A stretch of DNA of 41,593 bases from Pseudomonas sp. (GCF_030147005.1 NZ_JASLAW010000019.1:1-41593), one strand, 5' to 3'; positions 8,335 to 17,281 are shown, counted from the stretch's first letter. Program-made: numbers and translations. The notes: a model not told the origin generated them from the sequence alone.

Positions 8335-9033
8335 ATGCCCGTCTGCCAGACTCCTATCATCGTCGCCCTGGATTACCCCACCCGTGACGCCGCACTGAAG
8401 CTGGCTGACCAGTTGGACCCTAAGCTTTGCCGGGTCAAGGTCGGCAAGGAACTGTTCACCAGTTGCGCGGCGGAAATCGTCGGCACCCTGCGTGACAGAG
8501 GCTTCGAAGTGTTTCTCGATCTGAAATTCCACGATATCCCCAACACCACCGCGATGGCCGTGAAGGCAGCGGCTGAAATGGGTGTGTGGATGGTCAATGT
8601 GCATTGCTCCGGTGGCCTGCGCATGATGAGCGCTTGCCGTGAAGTGCTGGAACAGCGCAGCGGGCCGAAACCGCTGCTGATCGGCGTGACCGTGCTGACC
8701 AGCATGGAGCGCGAAGACCTGGCCGGCATCGGCCTGGACATCGAGCCGCAGGAGCAAGTGTTGCGCCTGGCCGCCCTGGCGCAGAAAGCCGGCCTCGATG
8801 GTCTGGTCTGCTCGGCACTGGAAGCCCAGGCCCTCAAGACCGCGCACCCGACGCTGCAACTGGTGACCCCAGGGATCCGCCCGGCGGGCAGCGCCCAGGA
8901 TGACCAGCGCCGTATTCTGACGCCGCGTCAGGCGCTCGATGCCGGTTCTGACTACCTGGTGATCGGCCGTCCGATCAGCCAGGCGGCCGATCCGGCGAAA
9001 GCGTTGGCAGCGGTCGTTGCCGAAATCGCCTGA
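8335..9033 (+). CDS. pyrF: Orotidine-5'-phosphate decarboxylase
   Basis: Cytoplasmic enzyme of the last step of de novo pyrimidine synthesis, OMP to UMP. The 232 residues are full length. Visible family motifs: IVALDYP at the N-terminus, the catalytic DLKFHDIPNT array (Asp-Lys-Asp, about residues 62-71), and the phosphate-binding TPGIRP and YLVIGRPISQA segments near the C-terminus. It is transcribed divergently from the two-component system and convergently with the MDR oxidoreductase, so it is probably monocistronic. A REPIN lies in the gap after it. Confidence 0.97.
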   Translation: MPVCQTPIIVALDYPTRDAALKLADQLDPKLCRVKVGKELFTSCAAEIVGTLRDRGFEVFLDLKFHDIPNTTAMAVKAAAEMGVWMVNVHCSGGLRMMSACREVLEQRSGPKPLLIGVTVLTSMEREDLAGIGLDIEPQEQVLRLAALAQKAGLDGLVCSALEAQALKTAHPTLQLVTPGIRPAGSAQDDQRRILTPRQALDAGSDYLVIGRPISQAADPAKALAAVVAEIA

Positions 9034-9077
9034 TACCTGGGCGATTCGACGTGCTCCCGATTAGAAGGAGCGCAGTG

Positions 9078-9172
9078 CTGTGGCGAGGGAGCTTGCTTCC
9101 GCTGGACTGATAGCAGGTCCATTTTCCAGGGGCCGCTTCGCGGCCCAGCGGGAGCAAGCTCCCTCGCCACAG
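9078..9172. repeat. REPIN (paired REP palindrome), copy 1
   Basis: Two 28-base arms, 9078-9105 and 9145-9172, are inverted copies with one mismatch (core GTGGCGAGGGAGCTTGCT). They flank a 39-base centre that contains a small GGCCGC-TTCG-CGGCC hairpin. This is the REP-pair (REPIN) architecture common in fluorescent pseudomonads and mobilised by RAYT transposases; no RAYT gene is in this window. It lies between convergent pyrF and the oxidoreductase gene. Similarity to the copy at 27195 continues beyond both arms. Confidence 0.9.
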
Positions 9173-9230
9173 GTCACCGGGTGTCCGCTGTAGCGCTTAA
9201 CTGGCAGGCATTAGTTTTATCTAGCGTGCG

Positions 9231-10238
9231 TCAGCTGACCTTCAACACCAATTTCCCGAAGTTCTCGCCGTTGAACAGCTTCATCAAGGTCTCCGGGAAG
9301 GTTTCCAGCCCTTCAACAATATCCTCCTTGCTCTTGAGCTTGCCCTGCGCCATCCAGCCGGCCATCTCCTGCCCGGCAGCGGCAAAGTTCGCCGCGTGAT
9401 CCATCACCACAAAGCCTTCCATCCGTGCGCGGTTGACCAGCAATGACAAGTAATTGGCCGGGCCTTTCACGGCTTCTTTGTTGTTGTACTGGCTGATGGC
9501 TCCGCAAATCACCACCCGCGCCTTGAGCGCAAGGCGACTGAGCACCGCGTCGAGAATATCGCCGCCCACGTTATCGAAGTACACATCCACGCCTTTGGGG
9601 CACTCGCGCTTGAGGGCGGCGGGTACGTCTTCGTTTTTGTAATCGATGGCGGCATCGAAGCCCAGTTCGTCCACCAGGAACTTGCACTTGTCAGCTCCGC
9701 CGGCGATGCCCACCACACGACAGCCTTTGAGTTTGGCGATCTGCCCGGCAATGCTGCCTACCGCACCGGCCGCGCCTGAGATGACTACGGTTTCGCCAGG
9801 CTTGGGCGCGCCCGTGTCCAGCAGCGCAAAGTAAGCGGTCATGCCGGTCATGCCCAGCGCGGACAGGTAGCGGGGCAGGGGCGCAAGCTTCGGGTCGACC
9901 TTGTAGAAACCGCGTGGCTCGCCCAGGAAGTAATCCTGCACGCCCAAAGCGCCGTTGACGTAATCGCCAACCGCAAAGTTCGGGTGGTTGGAGGCAATCA
10001 CCTTGCCCACGCCCAATGCCCGCATCACTTCGCCAAGGCCGACGGGCGCAATGTAGGACTTGCCCTCATTCATCCAACCGCGCATGGCGGGGTCGAGGGA
10101 CAGGTACTCGTTGCGCACCAGCACTTGCCCGTCCTGCGGGGTGCCTACCGGCACTTCTTGAAAGGTGAAGGTGTCCCGCGTGGCGGCTCCGACCGGGCGT
10201 TTGGCAAGCAGGAACTGGCGGTTGGTCTGGGCAGTCAT
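9231..10238 (-). CDS. NADP-dependent MDR oxidoreductase (leukotriene B4 12-hydroxydehydrogenase / CurA type)
   Basis: A 335-residue zinc-independent medium-chain dehydrogenase/reductase. The N-terminal catalytic domain starts with the substrate-binding RPVGAATRDTFTFQEV segment. The Rossmann domain carries VVISGAAGAVGSIAGQIAKL (about residues 153-172) and VGIAGGADKC, as in prostaglandin reductase and the E. coli curcumin reductase CurA. Such enzymes reduce alpha,beta-unsaturated ketones or aldehydes with NADPH and may serve in detoxification. The ATG at 10238 opens the conserved MTAQTNRQFLLAKRPVG start. It is divergent from the SDR gene across a 229-base gap, so a shared control region is possible. 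Confidence 0.92.
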   Translation of the reverse strand: MTAQTNRQFLLAKRPVGAATRDTFTFQEVPVGTPQDGQVLVRNEYLSLDPAMRGWMNEGKSYIAPVGLGEVMRALGVGKVIASNHPNFAVGDYVNGALGVQDYFLGEPRGFYKVDPKLAPLPRYLSALGMTGMTAYFALLDTGAPKPGETVVISGAAGAVGSIAGQIAKLKGCRVVGIAGGADKCKFLVDELGFDAAIDYKNEDVPAALKRECPKGVDVYFDNVGGDILDAVLSRLALKARVVICGAISQYNNKEAVKGPANYLSLLVNRARMEGFVVMDHAANFAAAGQEMAGWMAQGKLKSKEDIVEGLETFPETLMKLFNGENFGKLVLKVS

Positions 10239-10467
10239 GGCGGCAACTCTTTAGAAATGAAGTATGAGTGATAGACAAGGAACGTCCCGCAAGCAAGGTT
10301 ATTGGAGCCACGCGAATGCATGACGATAGGCACGGTTGATAATCAGCCCCATCGCTTTATCACTAAGACTCATGCAGCGCCAACCGGCCTTCTGATAGTG
10401 CTGACGCGTCCCTCCTGTCGTTGGCTAGACTCGCCCCGACGGCTATTAATCCCACAGGACATTTCCC

Positions 10468-11229
10468 ATGAGCATGACGTTTTCCGGCCAGGTCGCCCTG
10501 GTGACCGGCGCCGCCGCTGGTATTGGCCGCGCTACCGCGTTGGCGTTTGCCGCCGAGGGCTTGAACGTGGTGGTGGCCGACCTGGATGTGGCGGGTGGCG
10601 AGCACACTGTGGCGTTGATTCAACACGGTGGCGGCGAGGCGATGTTTGTGCGCTGCAACGTCACCCTGGAGACGGAAGTGCAGCAATTGATGGCGCAGAC
10701 CATCGCCGCCTACGGCCGTCTGGACTATGCCTTCAACAATGCCGGGATCGAGATCGAGAAGGGCAAGCTGGCCGACGGTAGTTTGGATGAGTTCGATGCC
10801 ATCATGGGTGTCAACGTCAAAGGCGTGTGGTTGTGCATGAAGCATCAACTGCCGCTGTTGCTGGCCCAGGGGGGTGGCGCCATCGTCAACACGGCTTCGG
10901 TAGCGGGTTTGGGGGCGGCGCCGAAAATGAGCATCTATGCGGCGTCCAAGCACGCGGTGATCGGTCTGACGAAGTCGGCAGCGATCGAGTATGCGAAAAA
11001 GAAAATCCGCGTCAACGCCGTCTGCCCGGCCGTGATCGATACCGACATGTTCCGACGCGCCTATGAAGCTGACCCACGCAAGGCTGAATTTGCGGCGGCG
11101 ATGCACCCGGTCGGGCGCATTGGCAAAGTCGAGGAAATCGCCAGCGCAGTGTTGTATCTGTGCAGTGATGGCGCAGCCTTCACCACCGGCCAGGCCTTGG
11201 CGGTGGACGGTGGCGCAACGGCAATTTAA
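10468..11229 (+). CDS. SDR family oxidoreductase
   Basis: A 253-residue classical short-chain dehydrogenase. The cofactor motif TGAAAGIG is at residues 13-20 and NNAG near 90. The catalytic Ser144 and the Tyr157-x3-Lys161 pair lie in SIYAASKHAVIG, and the ending GQALAVDGGATAI is typical. Asp residues after beta-strand 2 (VVADLDV) suggest NAD preference. The substrate is not evident; glucose dehydrogenase-like names are commonly assigned but not supported here. The start ATG follows CAGGAC at good spacing. The MocR regulator lies 202 bases downstream in the same direction, probably as a separate unit. Confidence 0.92.
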   Translation: MSMTFSGQVALVTGAAAGIGRATALAFAAEGLNVVVADLDVAGGEHTVALIQHGGGEAMFVRCNVTLETEVQQLMAQTIAAYGRLDYAFNNAGIEIEKGKLADGSLDEFDAIMGVNVKGVWLCMKHQLPLLLAQGGGAIVNTASVAGLGAAPKMSIYAASKHAVIGLTKSAAIEYAKKKIRVNAVCPAVIDTDMFRRAYEADPRKAEFAAAMHPVGRIGKVEEIASAVLYLCSDGAAFTTGQALAVDGGATAI

Positions 11230-11389
11230 GACTTCACACTGCAACCTGTTCGAAAAGGACTGGGGTGGTGTGGGGTCTTTCCATAGATGGCAAAACGCCG
11301 CGACTGAATGTGTATCAGTAGGTAAAAAACTCAATAAAATCAATACTTTAATAAAAGTTGAGGACGGGTTTTATTGGGCTTCTGTGCTT

Positions 11390-11417
11390 AACTGTTTGGG
11401 TTGAATACCAAACAGTT
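11390..11417. promoter_or_regulatory. Perfect 10-bp inverted repeat upstream of mocR-type gene
   Basis: AACTGTTTGG (11390-11399) and its exact reverse complement (11408-11417) are separated by eight bases and end 14 bases before the start codon of the MocR regulator. The surrounding 100 bases are AT-rich compared with the genes. No T-run follows, so an operator or autoregulation site fits better than a terminator. Symmetry is seen; binding is inferred. Confidence 0.5.
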
Positions 11418-11431
11418 GAAGTGAGTGGCTC

Positions 11432-12844
11432 ATGGATTTAGGGATTGATCGACAAGCCCCGGTACCGGTGGTGCAGCAAATCATCAGCGCAGTCGCGGGA
11501 TGGATTCGCAAGAATGGGGTGAGCCCCGGCACACGCTTACCGTCCGTCCGCCAATTGGCCCTCGATAACCTGCTGAGCCAGTCCAGCGTGATCGAGGCAT
11601 TCGAGCGGATGGTGGCCCAAGGTCTGCTGGCCTCAAAAAACGCCTCGGGGTTCGTGGTGGCGCAGCCTGCGCAAGTTCAGGAAAAGCATTGGTACGAAGG
11701 CGCCGAAGAAGGATGGGGCGGGTTTACCGACAGCCCTTTGGGCGAGCTTAAGCTGGGCTGCGGCTGGCTGCCCGACGCCTGGCGCGAGAGCGATGACATC
11801 AGCTACGCGATCCGCGAAGTCAGCCGCACCGACACTGCGGGCCTGTTCAACTACAGCACGCCTCTGGGGCTGCAGGCCCTGCGTGAACAGCTGCTCAAGC
11901 GCCTGACCCAGATTCACGTACCCAGCAGTCTCGAGTGCATTCTCACTACCCATGGCGCCAGCCACGCCCTGGACCTTCTTATACGCACGCTGCTCAAGCC
12001 GGGCGATACGGTGGTGGTCGAGACACCAGGGTACGGCAACCTCTACCGGCAATTGGCGTTTCACGGGGTCACGTTGCTGCAAGTGCCCCGCACACGCAGC
12101 GGCCCGGATATCGAGGTGCTGGAAGCGCACTTGCAATGTCATCGCCCCAAATGCCTGTTCATCAACAGTCTCTATCACAATCCGACCGGCACCAGCCTTG
12201 GCCGCGCGGTGGCCGAGCGTCTGCTGGCGCTGGCGTGCAGCCGGGATTTCCTGATCATCGAGGAAGATGTCTACGGTGACCTGCAACATGCCAGTTGCAC
12301 GCGGTTGTCGGCGTTGCCCCATGAAGACCGCGTCATCTATGTTTCGAGTTTTTCCAAGACGCTGAGCAGTGCCTTGCGCGTGGGCTACCTGAGCGCCGGC
12401 GCGGCGATCGTCGCGCAACTGGCGCACCTCAAGACCCTGACGGGCATCGGCACCTCGCGTTTTGCCGAAGCGATGGTGGCGACCTTGCTGGCCAATGGCA
12501 CTTACCGCAAGTGGGTGCAGCGCCTGCGCAAGCGCCTGAATACGCAAATGGTCGCCACTTTGCAGGTGCTGGAAGATGAAGAGTGGCAAGTGTTTGCGGT
12601 ACCCGCCGGCGGTATGTTCGTGTGGGCACGACCTGGCGCGCAAAACCCTTCATGCGTGCAGGCGTGTGCCCGCAGGCTCGGCGTGTTGTTGTCGCCGGGA
12701 ACGTTGTTCAACCCGACGGGTGAATGCAGCGAGTGGCTGCGCATCAACGTAGCCTATGCGGCGGACCAGCGCGCATTGGCGCTGTTTCGTGCCCTGGGGC
12801 CCGCTAGATCGACCTCGACCATTCTGAAAACGACGGGTGTGTAG
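11432..12844 (+). CDS. GntR/MocR family transcriptional regulator with aminotransferase domain
   Basis: A 470-residue MocR-type protein. The N-terminal GntR winged helix (about 1-75) has GTRLPSVRQLALDNLLSQSSVIEAFERM. It is joined to a fold-type I aminotransferase domain (about 100-460). PLP-site features are visible: YHNPTG in NSLYHNPTGTS, EEDVYGDL, and SSFSKTLSSALRVGY with the Schiff-base Lys309. Family members sense amino-acid or vitamin-related ligands through PLP and usually control a neighbouring gene. Which one here is unclear; the SDR upstream and the chemoreceptor downstream are both co-directional. A perfect palindrome just before the start may be its own operator. Confidence 0.92.
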   Translation: MDLGIDRQAPVPVVQQIISAVAGWIRKNGVSPGTRLPSVRQLALDNLLSQSSVIEAFERMVAQGLLASKNASGFVVAQPAQVQEKHWYEGAEEGWGGFTDSPLGELKLGCGWLPDAWRESDDISYAIREVSRTDTAGLFNYSTPLGLQALREQLLKRLTQIHVPSSLECILTTHGASHALDLLIRTLLKPGDTVVVETPGYGNLYRQLAFHGVTLLQVPRTRSGPDIEVLEAHLQCHRPKCLFINSLYHNPTGTSLGRAVAERLLALACSRDFLIIEEDVYGDLQHASCTRLSALPHEDRVIYVSSFSKTLSSALRVGYLSAGAAIVAQLAHLKTLTGIGTSRFAEAMVATLLANGTYRKWVQRLRKRLNTQMVATLQVLEDEEWQVFAVPAGGMFVWARPGAQNPSCVQACARRLGVLLSPGTLFNPTGECSEWLRINVAYAADQRALALFRALGPARSTSTILKTTGV

Positions 12845-12958
12845 CTTTTTGCCATTATCGCGACGCCAATGACTTGTGTTCAGTGCCCGCTGGTGCCCAA
12901 TCTTCCTGCTGGTAAAGCGGGTTTATGGCATCTGCCAGTGCAAGAGGACTCAAGTGCA

Positions 12959-14926
12959 ATGATTTCAGGCGCGCAACGACATTTCGCCAACCTCGGTATG
13001 GCGAAAAAACTGGGCTTGGGTTTTACCCTGGTGCTGCTGCTGACGGCATTGGTAGCGGCCATTGGCGTGTGGTCCCTGCAAACCGTTGGCCAGCGTTTCG
13101 AAGGCCTCAAGCGTGTGTCTTCGCTCAACAGTGGCCTGCTCAAGGTGCGCCTGATCGAACAGAATTACGCGTTGCACGCCGACCCCAAGTCGGTTGACGC
13201 GTTGCATGAAAGTGTCGATGCGCTGGCCGCGCTCGCGGCCAGTCTCAAAACCCAGTCCGCTGCCAACGTGCCGGTAATGGCCGATGTGGAGCAAGCCCTG
13301 GCCGCCTACCGCAAGGCGTTCGACGAGTTTGTCGAACTGACCCAGACCAAGGAACTGGCCCTGGAAATGGCCAGTTGGTCGGTGTCCAGCGTGGCCAATA
13401 CCCTTGATGTGTTGCAGGCCGGACTGGCGGACGACGGCGCCTATGGCCTGAAGGAAAGCCAGGGCAAGGAAGGCGCCGAGTTTATCGAACAGGCGGGGCA
13501 GGTGAGCCAGGTGTCGCGGTTGATGCTGCAGGCGATGAACGAAGCGCGGCTACGCCTGGATCAGAGCCGCAAGGCTGACGCGGACGAGGCGGAGCAGGGC
13601 AAGATTGAACAGGCTGACCAGGCGCTGGCTCAGGTCGAGCAACTGAAACCTTTGGTCAAGGACCCCGGTTACCAGACCGTGCTTAATGAAGTTTCCGGGC
13701 ATATCGCGTCGTTCAGCGAAAAGCTCGGCGAGTACACCGCTCTGTTGGCTCAGGAAAAAGTGGTTTACAAACAATTGAATGATCGCGCCGATCAGGTGGT
13801 CAGCCGGGTCAATCAGGCCTATGACGCCGAAGACCAGTCGATGCAGGCGCAACTGGGCAAAAGCGCGCTGCTCATCATCGGCTCATCTGCCCTGGCGTTG
13901 CTGGTGGGGCTGATCGCAGCCTGGGTCATTACCCGCTTGATCGTGGCACCGCTGCGCAGTGTGATCGCAGCGGCACAGCAGATTGCCTCCGGCGACCTGA
14001 GTGGGCGCATGGAGGTCAGCCGCCGCGATGAAATCGGCCAGTTGATGCAAGCGATGCAGCAGATGGGCAACGGCCTGAGCCATATGGTCAGCGGGTTGCA
14101 GGCCGGTATCGAGCAACTCGCAAGCTCAGCGCATTCGTTGTCCAGCGTTACCGAGCAGACCAACGTCGAGGTCAGCAGCCAGAAAGAAGAAACCGAACAG
14201 GTGGCCACGGCGATGAACCAGATGACCGCCACGGTGCACGACGTGGCGCGTAACGCCGAACAGGCCGCGCACGCCGCTCAGACGGCGGATGACAAGGTCG
14301 ACAGCGGCCAACAGGTAGTACGCCAGAGTTTGCAGCGCATCGAACTGCTGGCCACGTCCAGCAACAGTGCCAGCGCAAGCATCGAAAGCCTCAGTGCAGA
14401 GATCCAGAACATCGGCACGGTCTTGAGTGTGATCAAGAGCGTCGCCGAGCAAACCAACTTGCTCGCCCTCAACGCCGCGATTGAAGCGGCCCGCGCAGGG
14501 GAGCAAGGGCGCGGCTTTGCGGTGGTCGCCGATGAAGTGCGGGCCCTGGCCAAGCGCACCCAGCAGTCGACCGAAGAAATAGAACGCCTGGTCAGCACCT
14601 TGCGCAGCGCGGCGCAGTCGTCGGTGCAGCAGATTCAGCAAAGTGGCGAACTGGTGAAACTGGCGGTCAGTGATGCACTGGAAACCGAAAGTGCCCTGGG
14701 CAGCATTGCCGCGGCGGTGTCGTTGATCCAGCAGATGAACCAGCAGATTGCCGCAGCGGCTGAAGAGCAAAGCTCGGTGGCCGAAGAGATCAACCGCAGC
14801 GTCACCAGCATCCGAGCGAGTGCCGATCAATCGGCGTTGAGCATGCAAGGCAATGCCGCGTCGAGCATCCAACTGGCGCGGTTGGGTGCGGAACTGAGGG
14901 GCATGGTGGGGCACTTCCGCCTCTGA
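12959..14926 (+). CDS. Methyl-accepting chemotaxis protein with helical periplasmic sensor (HBM-like)
   Basis: A 655-residue transmembrane chemoreceptor. TM1 is about residues 18-40, the periplasmic all-helical region 41-301, TM2 302-324 and HAMP about 325-377. The MA signalling domain runs to the end, with the hairpin tip EQTNLLALNAAIEAARAGEQG. The sensor, about 260 residues without Cache features, fits a helical bimodular (HBM) domain as in McpS-type receptors for organic acids; this is by size and helical pattern only. The ATG at 12959 is chosen over 12869 because AAGAGGA (12942-12948) precedes it and the protein then starts directly before TM1. There is no C-terminal CheR-binding pentapeptide. 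Confidence 0.93.
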   Translation: MISGAQRHFANLGMAKKLGLGFTLVLLLTALVAAIGVWSLQTVGQRFEGLKRVSSLNSGLLKVRLIEQNYALHADPKSVDALHESVDALAALAASLKTQSAANVPVMADVEQALAAYRKAFDEFVELTQTKELALEMASWSVSSVANTLDVLQAGLADDGAYGLKESQGKEGAEFIEQAGQVSQVSRLMLQAMNEARLRLDQSRKADADEAEQGKIEQADQALAQVEQLKPLVKDPGYQTVLNEVSGHIASFSEKLGEYTALLAQEKVVYKQLNDRADQVVSRVNQAYDAEDQSMQAQLGKSALLIIGSSALALLVGLIAAWVITRLIVAPLRSVIAAAQQIASGDLSGRMEVSRRDEIGQLMQAMQQMGNGLSHMVSGLQAGIEQLASSAHSLSSVTEQTNVEVSSQKEETEQVATAMNQMTATVHDVARNAEQAAHAAQTADDKVDSGQQVVRQSLQRIELLATSSNSASASIESLSAEIQNIGTVLSVIKSVAEQTNLLALNAAIEAARAGEQGRGFAVVADEVRALAKRTQQSTEEIERLVSTLRSAAQSSVQQIQQSGELVKLAVSDALETESALGSIAAAVSLIQQMNQQIAAAAEEQSSVAEEINRSVTSIRASADQSALSMQGNAASSIQLARLGAELRGMVGHFRL

Positions 14927-14962
14927 TCGCAGCCGGGACGGCGCGACCAGTGGCGAACGGGA

Positions 14963-15775
14963 TCAGGCGTTGTTGACGAGGAACGTCAGCAGCGCTTCAT
15001 TGACGAAGTCGGGATTTTCCCGGCTGGAGATATGCCCGGCGTCTGGAATCAACGTCAGGGCACAGCCGATCAGCTCGGCCATTTCCCTGGACTCTTCGGG
15101 TGGCCGGGGTTTGTCCTGATCGCCGCACATGACCAGAGTGGTATCGCAGTCCAGGCGAGGAAGTTGATCGAGGATGTCTTCGCGGCTGAAAATCAAGCGG
15201 CCCAGGGGCACGACGCTGTTCAGCAGGCGTTTCCGGGAAAAATCCTGCAGCGACTGGCGAAAGTCTTTGTACAACGCTGACTCACGGTCGATGCCCGGTC
15301 TGAAGAAAATCGGCGCGATCACGTCCAGTAACGGCTCCGGGATGGCGCCGGCGTCTTCAATCATCTTGAACAGCGAGAAGTAGTACTGACGCGTGGCTTG
15401 CGGCTCGGCGCCGAGGTAGGTGTCCATCAGCACCAGGCTGTTGATGCGTTCAGGTGCCAGCAAAGCGAGGCGGGCGCCCCACATACCGCCGACCGACAGG
15501 CCCACCAGGTTGATCTGCGCAATGTCCAAGTGGTCCAGCAACGCCAGGGTCTGGCGCGCTAGGTCGTCAAGGGAGAGGGTGTGCTCGGGCAGTCTGCCCG
15601 ACTCGCCATGGCCCCACAGTTCAGGAACGATCACACGGTATTGCTGCGACAGCGCTTCGACCTGCGGTGCCCACATGTCGCTGTCCCACAGGTAGCTTGA
15701 ACCTAACAAAACGACCGGGCCGGTGCCCTGGTCGACATAGTGCAGCGGTTGTCCATCAATCACGGCGATAGGCAT
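14963..15775 (-). CDS. Alpha/beta-fold hydrolase
   Basis: A 270-residue alpha/beta hydrolase. Visible features: GSSYLWDSDMW in the oxyanion region, the GLSVGG nucleophile elbow (Ser near residue 94), a CGDQDKPRPPEES segment with the likely catalytic Asp, and His in DAGHISSRENP close to the C-terminus. The pattern resembles 3-oxoadipate enol-lactonase and haloperoxidase-like hydrolases, but the substrate is unknown. There is no signal peptide. It converges with the chemoreceptor gene across 36 bases. The ATG at 15775 gives the normal MPIAVIDGQPLHYVDQG start. Confidence 0.88.
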   Translation of the reverse strand: MPIAVIDGQPLHYVDQGTGPVVLLGSSYLWDSDMWAPQVEALSQQYRVIVPELWGHGESGRLPEHTLSLDDLARQTLALLDHLDIAQINLVGLSVGGMWGARLALLAPERINSLVLMDTYLGAEPQATRQYYFSLFKMIEDAGAIPEPLLDVIAPIFFRPGIDRESALYKDFRQSLQDFSRKRLLNSVVPLGRLIFSREDILDQLPRLDCDTTLVMCGDQDKPRPPEESREMAELIGCALTLIPDAGHISSRENPDFVNEALLTFLVNNA

Positions 15776-15856
15776 AGCAGGCCTCTAACTTCACGGAGTG
15801 AGGGGCACTTTTTTACGCTAGTCGGGGGCGGGGGGATAGATGCATTTTGATGGCAC

Positions 15857-15877
15857 GTGGCGACAGGGCGTCGCCAC
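15857..15877. terminator. Hairpin downstream of the 15893-16663 gene
   Basis: An 8-bp perfect stem, GTGGCGAC (15857-15864) with 15870-15877, and a five-base loop lie 16 bases past the stop of the reverse-strand gene. No T-run follows on that strand, so termination there is only possible. Confidence 0.35.
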
Positions 15878-15892
15878 ATAGCGAGAAGGCCA

Positions 15893-16663
15893 TCAATCGT
15901 AGATGGCTTTCTTTTTCCACTCGGCGTCGGCGTCGACGACTTTCAGGCCTTCGGTCAACTCGTTGACTTCGTTTTCGGCCGGCTGGCTGTTGGTCAACAC
16001 CGTAGAGTTGGCGCGGGCCAATTGCGACTCCAGCAATTGCAGCTGTGCGCTGTACAGCACCGGTTCCGGTTGTTTGCGCAGGTACTGTGCGCCACGCTCG
16101 AATGCCAGGCGCGCCTGGCCCGGTTGACCTTGTTGCAGGGCATGCTGGCCCAGGTTATTGAAGAACTCGATGTGCAGCAGCACCAGGATATGACGGATTT
16201 CCCTGATCCAGTGCTTGGCCTCGTTGGCCGGCAGAAAACCGTCCTGGGCGGCGCGGGTGACTTGGCCATGCAGCGCTTCGAGCAGGAAGCGCACATCCTT
16301 GGCCTTGGCTTCGGTCTGGATCGGTGCAGGCGGGTTGGCCACCGGAATCGATTCGCCCTGAGCGATCATTGCATTCAGCTCGGCGATCCGCGCCTTGATC
16401 GCGGCACTGGATTTTTTGAGGTTCAGCAAGCGTTGGTTGACGTTGAGTTCCAGGCGGGTCAGCAACAGCTTGAGCGCCGGTGTCATCAATTGGCCAGGAA
16501 AGGTCTCGGTGATTTCACCACAGCGGCGCAGCCGATCATTGAGTTCGATCTCGGTACGTTGCCTTTCCAGCTTATTGTTTTCCACCACATGGTTCATGTA
16601 GCCAATGGCGATCAGTATTACGATCCCGGCTATTACCAGCAGGGTGATCATGAGTGGTGTCAC
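15893..16663 (-). CDS. Membrane-anchored helical protein of unknown function
   Basis: A 256-residue protein I do not recognise. One N-terminal membrane segment (about residues 5-23, ITLLVIAGIVILIAIGY) is followed by a long, mostly helical, charged region, probably cytoplasmic. A low-complexity NPPAPIQTEAKAKD linker (about 110-122) splits it into two helical parts. The second (about 125-225) has a repeat-like ALQQGQPGQARLAFERGAQYL segment reminiscent of TPR. The start is GTG at 16663 because AGAGG lies eight bases upstream; an ATG at 16651 would be 20 bases from it. It is divergent from the tRNA cluster. The sequence suggests a scaffold rather than an enzyme. Confidence 0.75.
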   Translation of the reverse strand: MTPLMITLLVIAGIVILIAIGYMNHVVENNKLERQRTEIELNDRLRRCGEITETFPGQLMTPALKLLLTRLELNVNQRLLNLKKSSAAIKARIAELNAMIAQGESIPVANPPAPIQTEAKAKDVRFLLEALHGQVTRAAQDGFLPANEAKHWIREIRHILVLLHIEFFNNLGQHALQQGQPGQARLAFERGAQYLRKQPEPVLYSAQLQLLESQLARANSTVLTNSQPAENEVNELTEGLKVVDADAEWKKKAIYD

Positions 16664-16930
16664 CGGTGTGACCTCTTTATAGGGTTTGCTGTGGAGTGTA
16701 GTGACTGAGCTAGCCGGAGGATAGAACTGTTCGACCAGTTGCCCAGGTAGTTTCTTCTATATAGGTAAGTGTTCTCAGTGTAGCTGCACATTGCCATCAC
16801 TTGCCTTGGGCAACTATAGCGTTTTGTCGAGCGCCAGAATATAGGCGCCAGGGCTTGGACGGGCAGAATGCCCGCGCAGGTCGGCAAACCGGGGCGAAGT
16901 CATTGATTTAAATAAATTTATCCTTGGGGG
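16664..16930. other. Gene-free stretch before the tRNA promoter
   Basis: No supported gene is seen between the membrane-anchored protein and the tRNA promoter. A 9-bp perfect inverted repeat, AGTTGCCCA at 16737-16745 and 16807-16815, is separated by 61 bases. Short GC hairpins occur around 16832-16850 and 16861-16874. The last 20 bases before the -35 (about 16903-16922) are strongly AT-rich and look like an UP element. Confidence 0.6.
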
Positions 16931-16959
16931 TTGACGACCTTTGAATCCATCCATAGAAT
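16931..16959 (+). promoter_or_regulatory. Sigma-70 promoter of the tRNA-Glu/Gly operon
   Basis: TTGACG (16931-16936) and TAGAAT (16954-16959) are separated by exactly 17 bases. An AT-rich UP-like stretch lies upstream, and a GC-rich discriminator (GCGCGCC) follows the -10, typical of stringently controlled stable-RNA promoters. It lies 62 bases before the first tRNA. Confidence 0.85.
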
Positions 16960-17021
16960 GCGCGCCACTTACAGCGTAAAGCACACAGCGAAACGCGGTA
17001 GGGAGTGAATGTTGTACGTGT

Positions 17022-17097
17022 GTCCCCTTCGTCTAGTGGCCTAGGACACCGCCCTTTCACGGCGGTAACAGGGGTTCGAGTCCCCTAGGGGACGCCA
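17022..17097 (+). tRNA. tRNA-Glu (anticodon UUC), copy 1
   Basis: A 76-base tRNA with encoded CCA. The acceptor stem is GTCCCCT/AGGGGAC, the anticodon loop CTTTCAC has TTC at 17056-17058, and the T arm contains GGTTCGAGTCC. It closely matches the enterobacterial tRNA-Glu sequence. The tRNA-Gly gene follows after three bases. Confidence 0.98.
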
Positions 17098-17100
17098 TAT

Positions 17101-17176
<76 letters not shown>

Positions 17177-17281
17177 ATTTACAAGCAGTGTGGCTTTCGG
17201 GCGGCATTGAGTGAAACCAGGACCCAATCTTCGGATGAGGCCTCTGGGCACTGGAATACACACCATGTGTTTCAGTAGCGT

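Noticed and set aside
9078..9172. CRISPR-like repeat
   Set aside because: Only two inverted arms per site with no regular direct-repeat/spacer array and no cas genes; REPIN explains it.
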